Source: Parafannyhessea umbonata (GTDB lineage: Bacteria; Actinomycetota; Coriobacteriia; Coriobacteriales; Atopobiaceae). Taken from it: 64,000 bases of DNA. The notes beneath the pieces are model-generated. The model worked only from the letters and a program-made list of their open reading frames with translations. It had not been told where the DNA came from and searched no databases. The translations under genes were made by a program, and so were the position numbers. Below, piece after piece: positions 25,136 to 33,334 of this stretch. The DNA lies in NCBI RefSeq assembly GCF_900105025.1, contig NZ_LT629759.1, positions 1,116,001-1,180,000 of the forward strand. The letters run 5' to 3'. The stretch's first letter is position 1. The number at the start of each line of letters is the position of its first letter.

Positions 25136-25843
25136 CTAGCCTCCGAGGTAGGCCTTGCGGACGTCGTCGTCGTGCAGCAGGTCCGAGCCGGTGCCGGTCT
25201 TGCTGATGTGGCCGACCTCGAGCACGTAGCCCCTGTCCGCGATGGAGAGCGCCATGGACGCGTTCTGCTCGACCAGCAGGATGGTCGTGCCCTGATCGTT
25301 CAGGGCGCGGATGATGTCGAAGATCTCCTCCACGAGGATGGGCGCGAGGCCCATGGACGGCTCGTCCAGCATGAGGAGCTCCGGCTTGCTCATGAGCGCG
25401 CGGCCCATGGCGAGCATCTGCTGCTCGCCGCCGGACAGCGTGCCGGCCGTCTGGTTCATGCGCTCCTTCAGGCGAGGGAAGCGCTCGTACACGATCTCGA
25501 GCGTCTCCGCGTTCTCCGCGTCAGTGCGGGTGTAGCCGCCCATCTCGAGGTTCTCGGCCACAGTCATCTGCGCGAACACGCGGCGTCCCTCCGGGCAGAG
25601 GGCGAGGCCCTTCTCGACGATCTTGTGGGCCTTCACGCCCACGAGGCTCTCGCCCTTGAACTCGATGGAGCCGGAGTCGGGCTTGATGATGCCCGCGACG
25701 GTGTTGAGCGTGGTGGACTTGCCGGCACCGTTCGCGCCGATGAGGGTGACGATCTCGCCCTGGTTGATGTCGAACGAGATTCCTTGCACCGCCTTGATGG
25801 CGCCATACGACACGTGCAGGTCCTTGACGGAAAGAAGCGCCAT
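25136..25843 (-). CDS. livF: Branched-chain amino-acid ABC transporter ATPase (LivF)
   Basis: The 235-aa product is the smaller of the two Liv ATPases. Walker A is GANGAGKST, the signature LSGGEQQMLAMGRAL and Walker B LLMLDEPSMGLAP. With LivG it drives leucine/isoleucine/valine import. Its ATG overlaps the livG stop (TAATG), so it is translationally coupled. It ends the livJHMGF operon. Confidence 0.96.
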   Translation of the reverse strand: MALLSVKDLHVSYGAIKAVQGISFDINQGEIVTLIGANGAGKSTTLNTVAGIIKPDSGSIEFKGESLVGVKAHKIVEKGLALCPEGRRVFAQMTVAENLEMGGYTRTDAENAETLEIVYERFPRLKERMNQTAGTLSGGEQQMLAMGRALMSKPELLMLDEPSMGLAPILVEEIFDIIRALNDQGTTILLVEQNASMALSIADRGYVLEVGHISKTGTGSDLLHDDDVRKAYLGG

Positions 25844-26697
25844 TACTTCACCCCCTGCTTGCCAAGATAGGCCTCGATGACCTTCGGGTCCTGCTGGATC
25901 TCCTCGGGCGTGCCCTTCGCAATGATTTTGCCGTAGTTGAGGACGCCGACGACCTCGCACACGCCCATGACGAGGGACATGTCGTGCTCGATGAGGAGGA
26001 TCGCGATCTGGAACTCGTCGCGGATCTTCAGGATGTTCTCCATCAGCTCCTCGGTCTCGTTCGGGTTCATGCCCGCCGCAGGCTCGTCCAGAAGCAGGAC
26101 CTTGGGATGCGTCGCGAGCGCGCGCAGAATCTCGAGGCGACGCTGCGCGCCGTACGGCAGGTTGCCCGCCCTCGTGTCCGCGAACTTCTGCATGTCGAAG
26201 ATGCCGAGAAGGTCCATCGCCTTGTCGCGGAACTCCCTCTCCTGCTTCCAGTGCTTGGGGAAGCGCAGCATGTCCGTCACGAGGTTCGTGCTCATGGAGT
26301 TGCCGAAGCCGACGAGGATGTTCTCCGCGACGGTCATCTGGCTGAACAGGCGGATGTTCTGGAACGTGCGGGCGACGCCGAGCTTGTTTACCTGGACCAT
26401 GCTCATGCCTGCCGTGTCGTAGCCATCGACGAGGATGGTGCCGCGCGTCGGCTTGTACACGTTCGTGAGCAGGTTGAAGATCGTGGTCTTGCCGGCGCCG
26501 TTGGGCCCGATGAGGCCGGAGATCTCCGTGCGACCCATGGCTATGTTGAAGTCGTCGACGGCCGTGAGTCCGCCGAAGTCGATGCCGAGGTGCTTCGCCT
26601 CGAGGACGGGGATCTTGCCAAGGTCTCGCTCGGGGATGAGGTTGGGGCTCTCCATCTGCACCAGGACGGAGCGGCGCTTCTTCTCTTCGCTGGTCAA
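25843..26697 (-). CDS. livG: Branched-chain amino-acid ABC transporter ATPase (LivG)
   Basis: The 284-aa ATPase has Walker A GPNGAGKTT, the LivG-type signature LPYGAQRRLEILRAL and Walker B VLLLDEPAAGMNPNE. The start read here is TTG (complement 26695-26697) with GGTGGAG just upstream, two bases after the livM stop. An internal ATG (MESPNLIPE) is an alternative. A 30-residue N-terminal extension precedes the domain. Confidence 0.95.
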   Translation of the reverse strand: MTSEEKKRRSVLVQMESPNLIPERDLGKIPVLEAKHLGIDFGGLTAVDDFNIAMGRTEISGLIGPNGAGKTTIFNLLTNVYKPTRGTILVDGYDTAGMSMVQVNKLGVARTFQNIRLFSQMTVAENILVGFGNSMSTNLVTDMLRFPKHWKQEREFRDKAMDLLGIFDMQKFADTRAGNLPYGAQRRLEILRALATHPKVLLLDEPAAGMNPNETEELMENILKIRDEFQIAILLIEHDMSLVMGVCEVVGVLNYGKIIAKGTPEEIQQDPKVIEAYLGKQGVK

Positions 26698-26699
26698 GG

Positions 26700-27824
26700 C
26701 TACTCCACCTCCTCTGCGGACGCGCTCTTCTTCCAGGGGAACTCGCGGTTGGCGATCTTCTCGAGGACGTTGCCGAGCGAGAAGTCGTACGTGCCGAGCA
26801 GGCCCTGCGGACGGAAGATCATGACGAGGATCAGCACGATGGCGTACACGACCATGCGGTAGTCCGCGAACGCGCGCAGTGCCTCGGGCAGGATCGTGAG
26901 GAAGGTCGCGGACAGCACGGAGCCGAGCATGGAGCCCATGCCGCCGAGGACGACCATGACCAGGATCTCGATCGACTTCATGAAGCCGAACTTCGCGGGG
27001 GCCATGACGCCGATGCAGCCTGCGTACAGGCCTCCGCCGATGCCGGCGAAGAACGCCGAGACGACGAACGCGAGCGTCTTGTAGTACGTGGTGTTCACGC
27101 CGGAGGCCTCGGCTGCGATCTCGTTGTCGCGGATGGCGAGGATCGCGCGGCCGTGGCGGGACTTCATCATGGTGTGGATGAGGAAGAGTGAGATGACCAC
27201 GACGACGGACGTGTTCAGGAAGTTCGTGTACGCGGGGATGCCCGTGAGGCCCTTCGCGCCGCCCGTGAGCTCGAAGCCAAGTACGCCATCGATGTTAAGC
27301 ATGATGACGCGAATGATCTCGGCGAAGCCGAGCGTGATGATGGCGAGGTAGTCGCCCTTCAGGCGCAGCGCCGGGATGCCGATGATGATGCCGCAGATGG
27401 CGGCGCAGATGCCGCCGAACACGAGCCCGACGACGAACAGAAGCGACGCAGCGGGGGTGCCGAGAACGAAGTCGCGCATCGTGACGCCGAAGGCAGGCAT
27501 CATGCGCATGATGAAGATGGCGCACGAGTAGCCGCCGACCGACATGAAGCCGGCGTGACCGAGCGGCAGCTGTCCGAGGTAGCCGGTCGCGATGTTGAGC
27601 GACACCGCCATGATGATGTAGATGCCCACCTGCTCGAGCACGGACGTCTGGTAGCGGGTGATGATGCCCTGGCCCACCATCATGTCGCCGATTGCGAGGA
27701 ACAGGACGACGAGCACGGTGTTGATGATGTAGCGCTTTCCGACGGATATGGTCTTGCGAGGACGAGAGCCCTTCGGAGCGCCTGCGGTAATGATGGGCTT
27801 CTCCCCGTTCTTGAGTTCTTCCAC
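26700..27824 (-). CDS. livM: Branched-chain amino-acid ABC transporter permease (LivM)
   Basis: The 374-aa membrane protein has about nine hydrophobic spans and the LivM pattern LGQLPLGHAGFMSVGGY and SRHGRAILAIRDNEIAAEASG, the ATPase contact. It starts at a GTG (complement 27822-27824) with GGAGG five bases upstream. It lies 10 bases after livH. Confidence 0.95.
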   Translation of the reverse strand: MEELKNGEKPIITAGAPKGSRPRKTISVGKRYIINTVLVVLFLAIGDMMVGQGIITRYQTSVLEQVGIYIIMAVSLNIATGYLGQLPLGHAGFMSVGGYSCAIFIMRMMPAFGVTMRDFVLGTPAASLLFVVGLVFGGICAAICGIIIGIPALRLKGDYLAIITLGFAEIIRVIMLNIDGVLGFELTGGAKGLTGIPAYTNFLNTSVVVVISLFLIHTMMKSRHGRAILAIRDNEIAAEASGVNTTYYKTLAFVVSAFFAGIGGGLYAGCIGVMAPAKFGFMKSIEILVMVVLGGMGSMLGSVLSATFLTILPEALRAFADYRMVVYAIVLILVMIFRPQGLLGTYDFSLGNVLEKIANREFPWKKSASAEEVE

Positions 27825-27834
27825 GACGACCTCC

Positions 27835-28710
27835 TTACACTTTCTCGCTCATCGTGCGGCCGAGAATGCCGGTGGGCTTGACGATCAGCACGATGATAAG
27901 GAGCAGGAACACGACGGCGTCCTTCCACACGGAGAGCCCCAGCGCGGAGACGAACACCTCTGCGAAGCCGACGAGCAGACCGCCGATGACGGCGCCCGGA
28001 ATCGACCCGATGCCGCCGAGGACGGCCGCGACGAACGCCTTCGTGCCGAGCATGATGCCCATGGTCGGCGTCGCCTGGGAGTAGGCCATGCTGTACAGGA
28101 CCGCGCCGATGCCCGCGAGCGCAGAGCCAAGGGCGAACGTGAAGGAGATCGTGGTGTTGACGTTGATGCCCATGAGCCTTGCCGCACCCATGTCCTCGGA
28201 CACCGCGCGCATGGCCTTGCCGAGCTTCGTCTTCTGGACGAGGAACGTCAGCACCGCGGTCGAGATGGCCGTCACGACGATCGTGAGGATGGCGTTCAGC
28301 GAGAGGCTCATGCCCGCGACCTTGATGTTCGAGACGCTTATGAACGGAGGGACGACCTTCGCGTCTGCGCCGAATACGAGCTGCGCGCCGTTCTCCAGGA
28401 AGTACGAGACGCCGATGGCCGTGATCAGGATGGAAAGGCGCGGTGCGTTGCGCAGCGGGGCGTATGCGACCTTGTCGATGAGGACGCCGAGCAGCGTGCA
28501 GCCCGCGACCGAAAGAATGACGGCGATGACGGGGTTCATCCCCAGCTTCGCCATGACGATCCAAGAAATGTACGCGCCGACCATGATGATGTCGCCATGG
28601 GCAAAGTTAAGGAGCAGGATGATGCCATACACCATCGTGTAGCCCAGGGCGACGAGCGCATAGATGCTGCCGAGCTGCAATCCGTTCAGCAGCTGCGTTA
28701 AAAACGTCAC
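27835..28710 (-). CDS. livH: Branched-chain amino-acid ABC transporter permease (LivH)
   Basis: The 291-aa integral membrane partner of LivM. LQLGSIYALVALGYTMVYGI and FAHGDIIMVGAY are typical of LivH. The start chosen is the GTG at 28710, eight bases after GAGGAAG; another GTG at 28719 overlaps the ribosome site. It follows livJ after a 139-bp gap with a hairpin. Confidence 0.95.
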   Translation of the reverse strand: MTFLTQLLNGLQLGSIYALVALGYTMVYGIILLLNFAHGDIIMVGAYISWIVMAKLGMNPVIAVILSVAGCTLLGVLIDKVAYAPLRNAPRLSILITAIGVSYFLENGAQLVFGADAKVVPPFISVSNIKVAGMSLSLNAILTIVVTAISTAVLTFLVQKTKLGKAMRAVSEDMGAARLMGINVNTTISFTFALGSALAGIGAVLYSMAYSQATPTMGIMLGTKAFVAAVLGGIGSIPGAVIGGLLVGFAEVFVSALGLSVWKDAVVFLLLIIVLIVKPTGILGRTMSEKV

Positions 28711-28795
28711 GGCAAACACTTCCTCTCGTGTACCAGCTCGTTGGTTCGGTTACTGACTCGGGACCGGGGCTCTCTTGCGTGCCCCCGTACCCCAA

Positions 28796-28823
28796 AGGCG
28801 CCGAGAGAGATCCCCCGGCGCCT
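28796..28823 (-). terminator. Partial terminator between livJ and livH
   Basis: Arms AGGCGCCG (28796-28803) and CGGCGCCT (28816-28823). Only a short T-run follows on the leftward strand, so read-through is likely; such elements keep the binding protein in excess of the membrane parts. Confidence 0.55.
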
Positions 28824-28849
28824 CCAAAGTGTCTCCTAAGAGACCATCC

Positions 28850-30052
28850 CTACAGGGTGGTCTCGATGTACTCCTTGCCGTCCTTGAAGCCGATGATGAG
28901 CGTCGACTTCACGGGGTCGCCGGTGCCGTCGTACTTGATCGTACCGGTGACGCCCTCGACCTTGCCCTTCGCGATGGCGTCGATGACCTTCTGCTTGTAG
29001 TCCTCGTAGTCCTTCGCGTCGCCGTCCTTCTCGACCTTGTCGATGGCGGTGAGCAGGATCATCGCGGCGTCATAGCCCAGTGCGCAGAAGTTCGTCGGGT
29101 CGCTCTTGTACTCGGCCTTGTAGTCCTTGATGAACTGCTGGACGTGCTTGTCGTCGTTCGCGGAGACGAACGAGGTGTCATAGAAGCAGCCCTCGAGGTC
29201 CTTGCCGGAGGCGTAGTCCTCGTCGCCGCCGACGATGTTCGCCCAGCCGTCGGCGCCCAGGAAGACGCCCGTGTAGCCGAGCTCGCGCGCCTGGGTGACG
29301 ATCTTGCCGTCGTCCTGGTAGTAGTTCGGGGAGAGGACGGCGTCCGGCTTCTTCGCGATGATGTTCGCGAGCTGCGCCTTGAAGTCGACGTCACCCTGGG
29401 AGTAGCTCTCCTGCGTGGCGACGGTGAGGCCCTTCTTCTTAGCCTCCTTCACGAACGCGTCGTTCACGCCCTTCTCGTAGTCGCCGCCGGAGTTGAAGAT
29501 GGTGCAGACGGTCTTGTAGCCCTGCTGCGCCGCGAAGTCGGCCATGAGCTTGCCCTGGTAGGGGTCGGTGTAGCATGCGCGGAACGCGTTCTTGCCGTAC
29601 TTGATGAAGTCGGCCGCGGTGGCAGAGGCGGTGACCAGGGGGATGTTGTCGCTGACGGACGCCTGCGCGACGGCGATGGACGGCGTGGACGTGACGTCGC
29701 CGACGATGCCGACCACGTTGTCCTCGACCATCTTCTGGTACACGTTCACGGCCTCGGTGGCATCGCCCTTCTCGTCCTGGACGACGAGGTCGATCTTCTT
29801 GCCGGACTTGGTGCCGCCCTTCTTGTTGAACTGCTTCACGTAGAGCTTGGCACCGTTGCGGACGGCGAGGCCGTACTGGGCGACGTCGCCGGAATACGGA
29901 CCCATGAGGCCGACCTTCAGGGTCTTGCCAGAGATGGCGGAGTCAGAGCCGGAACCGGAGCCACAGGCGGAAATGAGCGAGGCTACCCCAAGGCCCAGGG
30001 CGGTGGTGCCACTCGCCTTGAAGAGGTCGCGCCTCGTGATGTTGTTTGCCAT
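28850..30052 (-). CDS. livJ: Branched-chain amino-acid ABC transporter, substrate-binding lipoprotein
   Basis: The 400-aa product is a type I periplasmic-fold binding protein of the Leu/Ile/Val family, with VGLMGPYSGDVAQYG at the front of the mature part and NSGGDYEKG later. The N-terminus MANNITRRDLFK is a twin-arginine signal and LISAC is a lipobox (Cys30), so export via Tat and lipid anchoring are probable. GGAGG lies seven bases before the ATG at 30052. It leads the livJHMGF operon. Confidence 0.95.
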   Translation of the reverse strand: MANNITRRDLFKASGTTALGLGVASLISACGSGSGSDSAISGKTLKVGLMGPYSGDVAQYGLAVRNGAKLYVKQFNKKGGTKSGKKIDLVVQDEKGDATEAVNVYQKMVEDNVVGIVGDVTSTPSIAVAQASVSDNIPLVTASATAADFIKYGKNAFRACYTDPYQGKLMADFAAQQGYKTVCTIFNSGGDYEKGVNDAFVKEAKKKGLTVATQESYSQGDVDFKAQLANIIAKKPDAVLSPNYYQDDGKIVTQARELGYTGVFLGADGWANIVGGDEDYASGKDLEGCFYDTSFVSANDDKHVQQFIKDYKAEYKSDPTNFCALGYDAAMILLTAIDKVEKDGDAKDYEDYKQKVIDAIAKGKVEGVTGTIKYDGTGDPVKSTLIIGFKDGKEYIETTL

Positions 30053-30204
30053 TTTATTACCTCCATCTTTACTAAGGGTGCCTCTAGGCATCATTTAGCT
30101 TGAACCAAACTTAAGCCTTTAGGTGCTTCAAGTCACCGAAAGCTGCCGATGGTTATCGTGTCTGCAACATTTGAAGTCGTTTGGAAACATGCGCACGATA
30201 ACGT

Positions 30205-30244
30205 GGCGAGAAAAGCGAGGGGACGCGGCTTTGGCCACGCCCCC
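30205..30244 (-). terminator. Terminator after the VanZ-like gene
   Basis: Arms GGGGACGCGGC (30219-30229) and GCCACGCCCCC (30234-30244), with two G-T pairs and a TTTG loop, followed on the leftward strand by CGCTTTTCTC. It shields the liv operon from the upstream genes. The rest of 30053-30264 holds the livJ promoter region; a GCTTGAA/TTAAGC inverted repeat near 30100-30113 may be a control site. Confidence 0.65.
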
Positions 30245-30264
30245 ACAACAACAATTTTTTCACG

Positions 30265-30765
30265 TTAGCCCCGGCGTCGCCTGAGGCGTCGCGCCGCGAG
30301 CATGACGAGCGTGCCGAACAGCACGCCCGAAAGGTCGAGCAGCACGTCCGTGAGCAGGCTCGACCTGCCGGGCGTGAACATCTGGATGGTCTCGTCCGCC
30401 ACGGGCGCGAGGCAGCACGCGAGCGTGCCGAGCTTCACGAGGCGCATCGCCCCTGCGTCCACGCCGTAGGACGCGCGCATGAAGCCGCCCTGGGCCGCCG
30501 TACGCAGCCCGGAGCACAGAAGCCCGAGCATCGCGTACTCCAGGAAGTGGGCGCACTTGCGTATGAGGTGCGTCATCTGGTGCGCGTCGGTGACGCCCGC
30601 CGCCTCGAACGCCGGGCGCAGCGCGTGCATCACCACGTTGCTCTCCCCCGTCGACGCGGGTCCCGGCACGAGCGAGTGCCCCCACACGAACGCGAGCCAC
30701 AGCAGCACGACCACGAGCCACACGCCCGCGGCGCGCGACGCGTGCGCGGAGCCCCTGCCGGCCAC
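30265..30765 (-). CDS. VanZ-family membrane protein
   Basis: The 166-aa product has about four hydrophobic spans and the VanZ pattern HLIRKCAHFLEYAMLGLL plus DETIQMFTPGR and DVLLDLSGV. VanZ proteins are linked to glycopeptide (teicoplanin) tolerance, but most family members are of unknown role and there are no other van genes here. It starts at a GTG eight bases after GGGAGG and sits just after the uncharacterised membrane protein gene at 30769, so the two are probably co-transcribed. Confidence 0.87.
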   Translation of the reverse strand: MAGRGSAHASRAAGVWLVVVLLWLAFVWGHSLVPGPASTGESNVVMHALRPAFEAAGVTDAHQMTHLIRKCAHFLEYAMLGLLCSGLRTAAQGGFMRASYGVDAGAMRLVKLGTLACCLAPVADETIQMFTPGRSSLLTDVLLDLSGVLFGTLVMLAARRLRRRRG

Positions 30766-30768
30766 GCT

Positions 30769-32166
30769 CTAGGCCTCCCTGACCATGCTCGCCATGTGGC
30801 GGGGCTTGTACGCGGCCTGCGCACCGCGCTGGCGCGTGCGGTGCAGCTTCGCCGTGGACTTCAGGCTTTGGCTTCCGCCCTGGATGACGTGGAGGTACTC
30901 ACGCGAGGAGCGGCGTGCCGCTTGGCTCTTGTTGCGCGAGAACTCGTCGTCTATCAGGTAGTCGATGTAGGACTCCGTGTCCACTACCTCGGGGTGGCCG
31001 GCCGGCGCGCGGAACGGGATGAACTTCGTCGGGTCCTCGAGGCCGGTCGGGTCGTCGATCGCGTCCGCGCTTCCGACGACGTCGTTGAAGGCCGGTACGC
31101 GCGGGCCGCGGTCGATGTTCTCGTCCATCGCCTCGAGCGCGGTCTCCCACAGGTCGCCCTGGTCCAGCTCGTCCGCATCGCGGCGCTCGGGATACTTGCC
31201 CTGGTACACTTCTGGGACGCTCTGCGCTATGCGCGCGGCGCGGGAGCGCGCGAACTCCATGGCGGGCGTGAGCTTCCTGCCCTCGGCACCCTCCCCCTGC
31301 GCTGCTTCCGCCTGTGCCGCGGCGGCGCGTCGCGGAGCGGGGTCCATCCACGCCGGAATCTCTAACGAGTCCGCCGTCTGGTTCACGCTCGGAGCGAAGT
31401 CCAGCTGGTCCGGCGCGCCCACCAGGCGCACGGACTCGCCCAGGCGCTCGTTCCACCAGCTCGTGCCCACGTCGCCCACCGATCCGTCCGCGCGCTCGAT
31501 GATGGGCAGCCCCTCGAACTTGTCGCCTCCCAGGCGGTCGTGCAGGACGCTCGCCACGCCGCGGGCGCGAGCGGCCATGCGGGCACTGAGCGTCTCGTGC
31601 TTCACGTAGCGCTCGGCGACGTTCACGTAGTCGTTCTCGTTCGCGGACTCCTCGTCCACGGCGGGCACGCGCGACGCGATGACCGCGTTCACGGGGCGCG
31701 CGATCGTCTCGTCCACGGAGTATGCGCCGCTGACGGGCATGACGCCCACGTAGTGGCCGGCGGGTTCCGCCATCTTCGGGGCGGCGTAGCTGCGGGACGG
31801 CGCGGGCGCGACCGGCTGTGCCGGCTGGTGGCTCTCCGCCTGCGCCGCAGGGACGGCCGAACCATCGAGGCTGGCCGCGGCTCTCGCGGCGACGTCACCC
31901 CTCGCACCCAGGACGGCCGTCGGCTCCTCAGCCTGCCCGTCCTTCTCGGCGCCTTCCCTGCGCGCATGCGCCCGGGCGAGAAGTGCCACGACGCTCGTTG
32001 CGGCCGCACCGCAGGCGACGCCCAGGGCGAAGGTGGCGAGGGGGTTGCCCGCGACGTCGCGACCAAGGTCGGCCAGGGTCGCCGCATGGGCCGTCTGAGG
32101 GACGACCGCGCCCCATGCGCCAAGAAGCCCCGCAGCCACCGCCGGGTTCCTTCTTGCCTTGTTCAT
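30769..32166 (-). CDS. Uncharacterised membrane-anchored protein
   Basis: The 465-aa product is not recognised. Residues 8-28 look like a signal peptide (LLGAWGAVVPQTAHA), and a hydrophobic span around 42-62 (ATFALGVACGAAATSVVALL) may anchor it. Residues 70-130 are Ala/Pro/Glu-rich and disordered. The remainder is soluble, acidic and mixed helical, with recurring phrases such as NDYVNVAERYVKHETLS and ESYIDYLIDDEFSRN; the C-terminus is basic (LHRTRQRG). GGGAGG stands before the ATG. Likely lineage-specific. It is followed by the VanZ-like gene. Confidence 0.7.
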   Translation of the reverse strand: MNKARRNPAVAAGLLGAWGAVVPQTAHAATLADLGRDVAGNPLATFALGVACGAAATSVVALLARAHARREGAEKDGQAEEPTAVLGARGDVAARAAASLDGSAVPAAQAESHQPAQPVAPAPSRSYAAPKMAEPAGHYVGVMPVSGAYSVDETIARPVNAVIASRVPAVDEESANENDYVNVAERYVKHETLSARMAARARGVASVLHDRLGGDKFEGLPIIERADGSVGDVGTSWWNERLGESVRLVGAPDQLDFAPSVNQTADSLEIPAWMDPAPRRAAAAQAEAAQGEGAEGRKLTPAMEFARSRAARIAQSVPEVYQGKYPERRDADELDQGDLWETALEAMDENIDRGPRVPAFNDVVGSADAIDDPTGLEDPTKFIPFRAPAGHPEVVDTESYIDYLIDDEFSRNKSQAARRSSREYLHVIQGGSQSLKSTAKLHRTRQRGAQAAYKPRHMASMVREA

Positions 32167-32400
32167 CCCTGCACCTCCCGCGCCGTGCCCGATGCATCAC
32201 ACGCGGAATCGAAGAATCGCCAGCGACGCCAGCGGCTTTAACCACGCTGCGCGTCCATTTGCGGAGACAACGGCCTGCTTCGTCTTATCTTCGTATACCG
32301 TCGTAGTATGCAGTCGAGGCAGAGTACCTCAGACTGTTTTCGATATTAGCCAAACCCCCGGGTTTTTCAAGGCTCAGGGCCAAATCTTAGGAGCAGATAG

Positions 32401-33204
32401 ATGAAAAGCATCGCCATTGTGACGGGCGCGTCGTCGGGGGTGGGCCGCGAGTTCGTGCGCCAGCTTGATGCGGGCGCGGGCGGCCCCCTGGACGAGCTAT
32501 GGCTCATCGCGCGTCGCAAGGCCGTCCTGGACGACATCGCCTCCGGCTGCCGCACGCCCACGCGCGTGCTCGCGCTCGACCTCACGGATGCCGCCTCGTT
32601 CGAGGTGCTGTCGCGCGAGCTTTCCCGCGAGGAGCCGCGCGTGCAGTGGCTCGTCAACAGTGCGGGCTTCGGCAAGTTCGGGGACTTTTCCGCCATTAGC
32701 GAGAAGGACACGGCGGACATGGTCCGGCTCAACTGCCTGGCCGTGGTCGAGATGTGCTACCTCGCGCTCCCCCATATGGCCGCTGGCTCGCGCATCATCA
32801 ACCTCGCGTCCATCGCCGGCGTCATCCCCCAGCCCAGGCTCTCCGTGTACTCCGCGACGAAGTCGTTCGTGCTCGAGTTCTCGCGCACCGTCGACCACGA
32901 GCTTTCGGGTTCCGGCATCCACATCACTGCGCTGTGCCCCAAGTTCATGCGGACGGGCTTTCTGGACAAGCCAAACGACGGCGAGGTCGCGCGCAAGATG
33001 TGCCGCATAGGCTTCAGCCCCGTGGACAAGGTGGTCCGCCGGGCGCTGCGCGCCGCCGTGCTCGGGCGCGCGCTGTGCATACCCTCCCTCGACATGAAGG
33101 CGGCGCACGTGATCACGAAGATCCTGCCAGCCTCCGTGACGATGGAGCTGGAGGAGATGGTCCTTGGCCTGTGGGAGCCCATGCACAACACGCCGAGGGT
33201 ATAG
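32401..33204 (+). CDS. Short-chain dehydrogenase/reductase
   Basis: The 267-aa product is a classical SDR with NAD(P) loop TGASSGVGREF near the N-terminus, NSAG, the catalytic Ser in LASIAGV and YSATK (Tyr-x-x-x-Lys). Such enzymes oxidise or reduce alcohols and ket(o)acyl groups; the substrate cannot be told. TAGGAG lies eight bases before the ATG. In the 234-bp region before it, a short AAACCC/GGGTTT hairpin (32352-32367) with a T-run could attenuate expression. It stands alone, converging on rho. Confidence 0.9.
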   Translation: MKSIAIVTGASSGVGREFVRQLDAGAGGPLDELWLIARRKAVLDDIASGCRTPTRVLALDLTDAASFEVLSRELSREEPRVQWLVNSAGFGKFGDFSAISEKDTADMVRLNCLAVVEMCYLALPHMAAGSRIINLASIAGVIPQPRLSVYSATKSFVLEFSRTVDHELSGSGIHITALCPKFMRTGFLDKPNDGEVARKMCRIGFSPVDKVVRRALRAAVLGRALCIPSLDMKAAHVITKILPASVTMELEEMVLGLWEPMHNTPRV

Positions 33205-33234
33205 CGTGGAGGCAGCACCAGAGGTCTAAGGGAA

Positions 33235-33268
33235 AGGGCGTCCCGGCCATGGTTGGCAGGGGCGCCCT
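33235..33268 (+). terminator. Hairpin after the SDR gene
   Basis: Arms AGGGCGTCCC (33235-33244) and GGGGCGCCCT (33259-33268), ten pairs with one G-T. There is no T-run, so it is a weak terminator candidate between convergent SDR and rho. Confidence 0.45.
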
Positions 33269-33292
33269 CGTGTTGTGGCCCATGCGTGGCGC

Positions 33293-33321
33293 GGCTCTTC
33301 TCGCCCATGGCGAGAAGAGCC
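33293..33321. repeat. Perfect palindrome of two interspersed-motif copies
   Basis: GGCTCTTCTCGCC (33293-33305) and GGCGAGAAGAGCC (33309-33321) form a 13-pair stem with a CAT loop. Each arm contains the GGCGAGAAG core. It sits between the convergent SDR and rho genes, where it may help end both transcripts. Confidence 0.75.
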
Positions 33322-33334
33322 CTGACAGGGCCGG

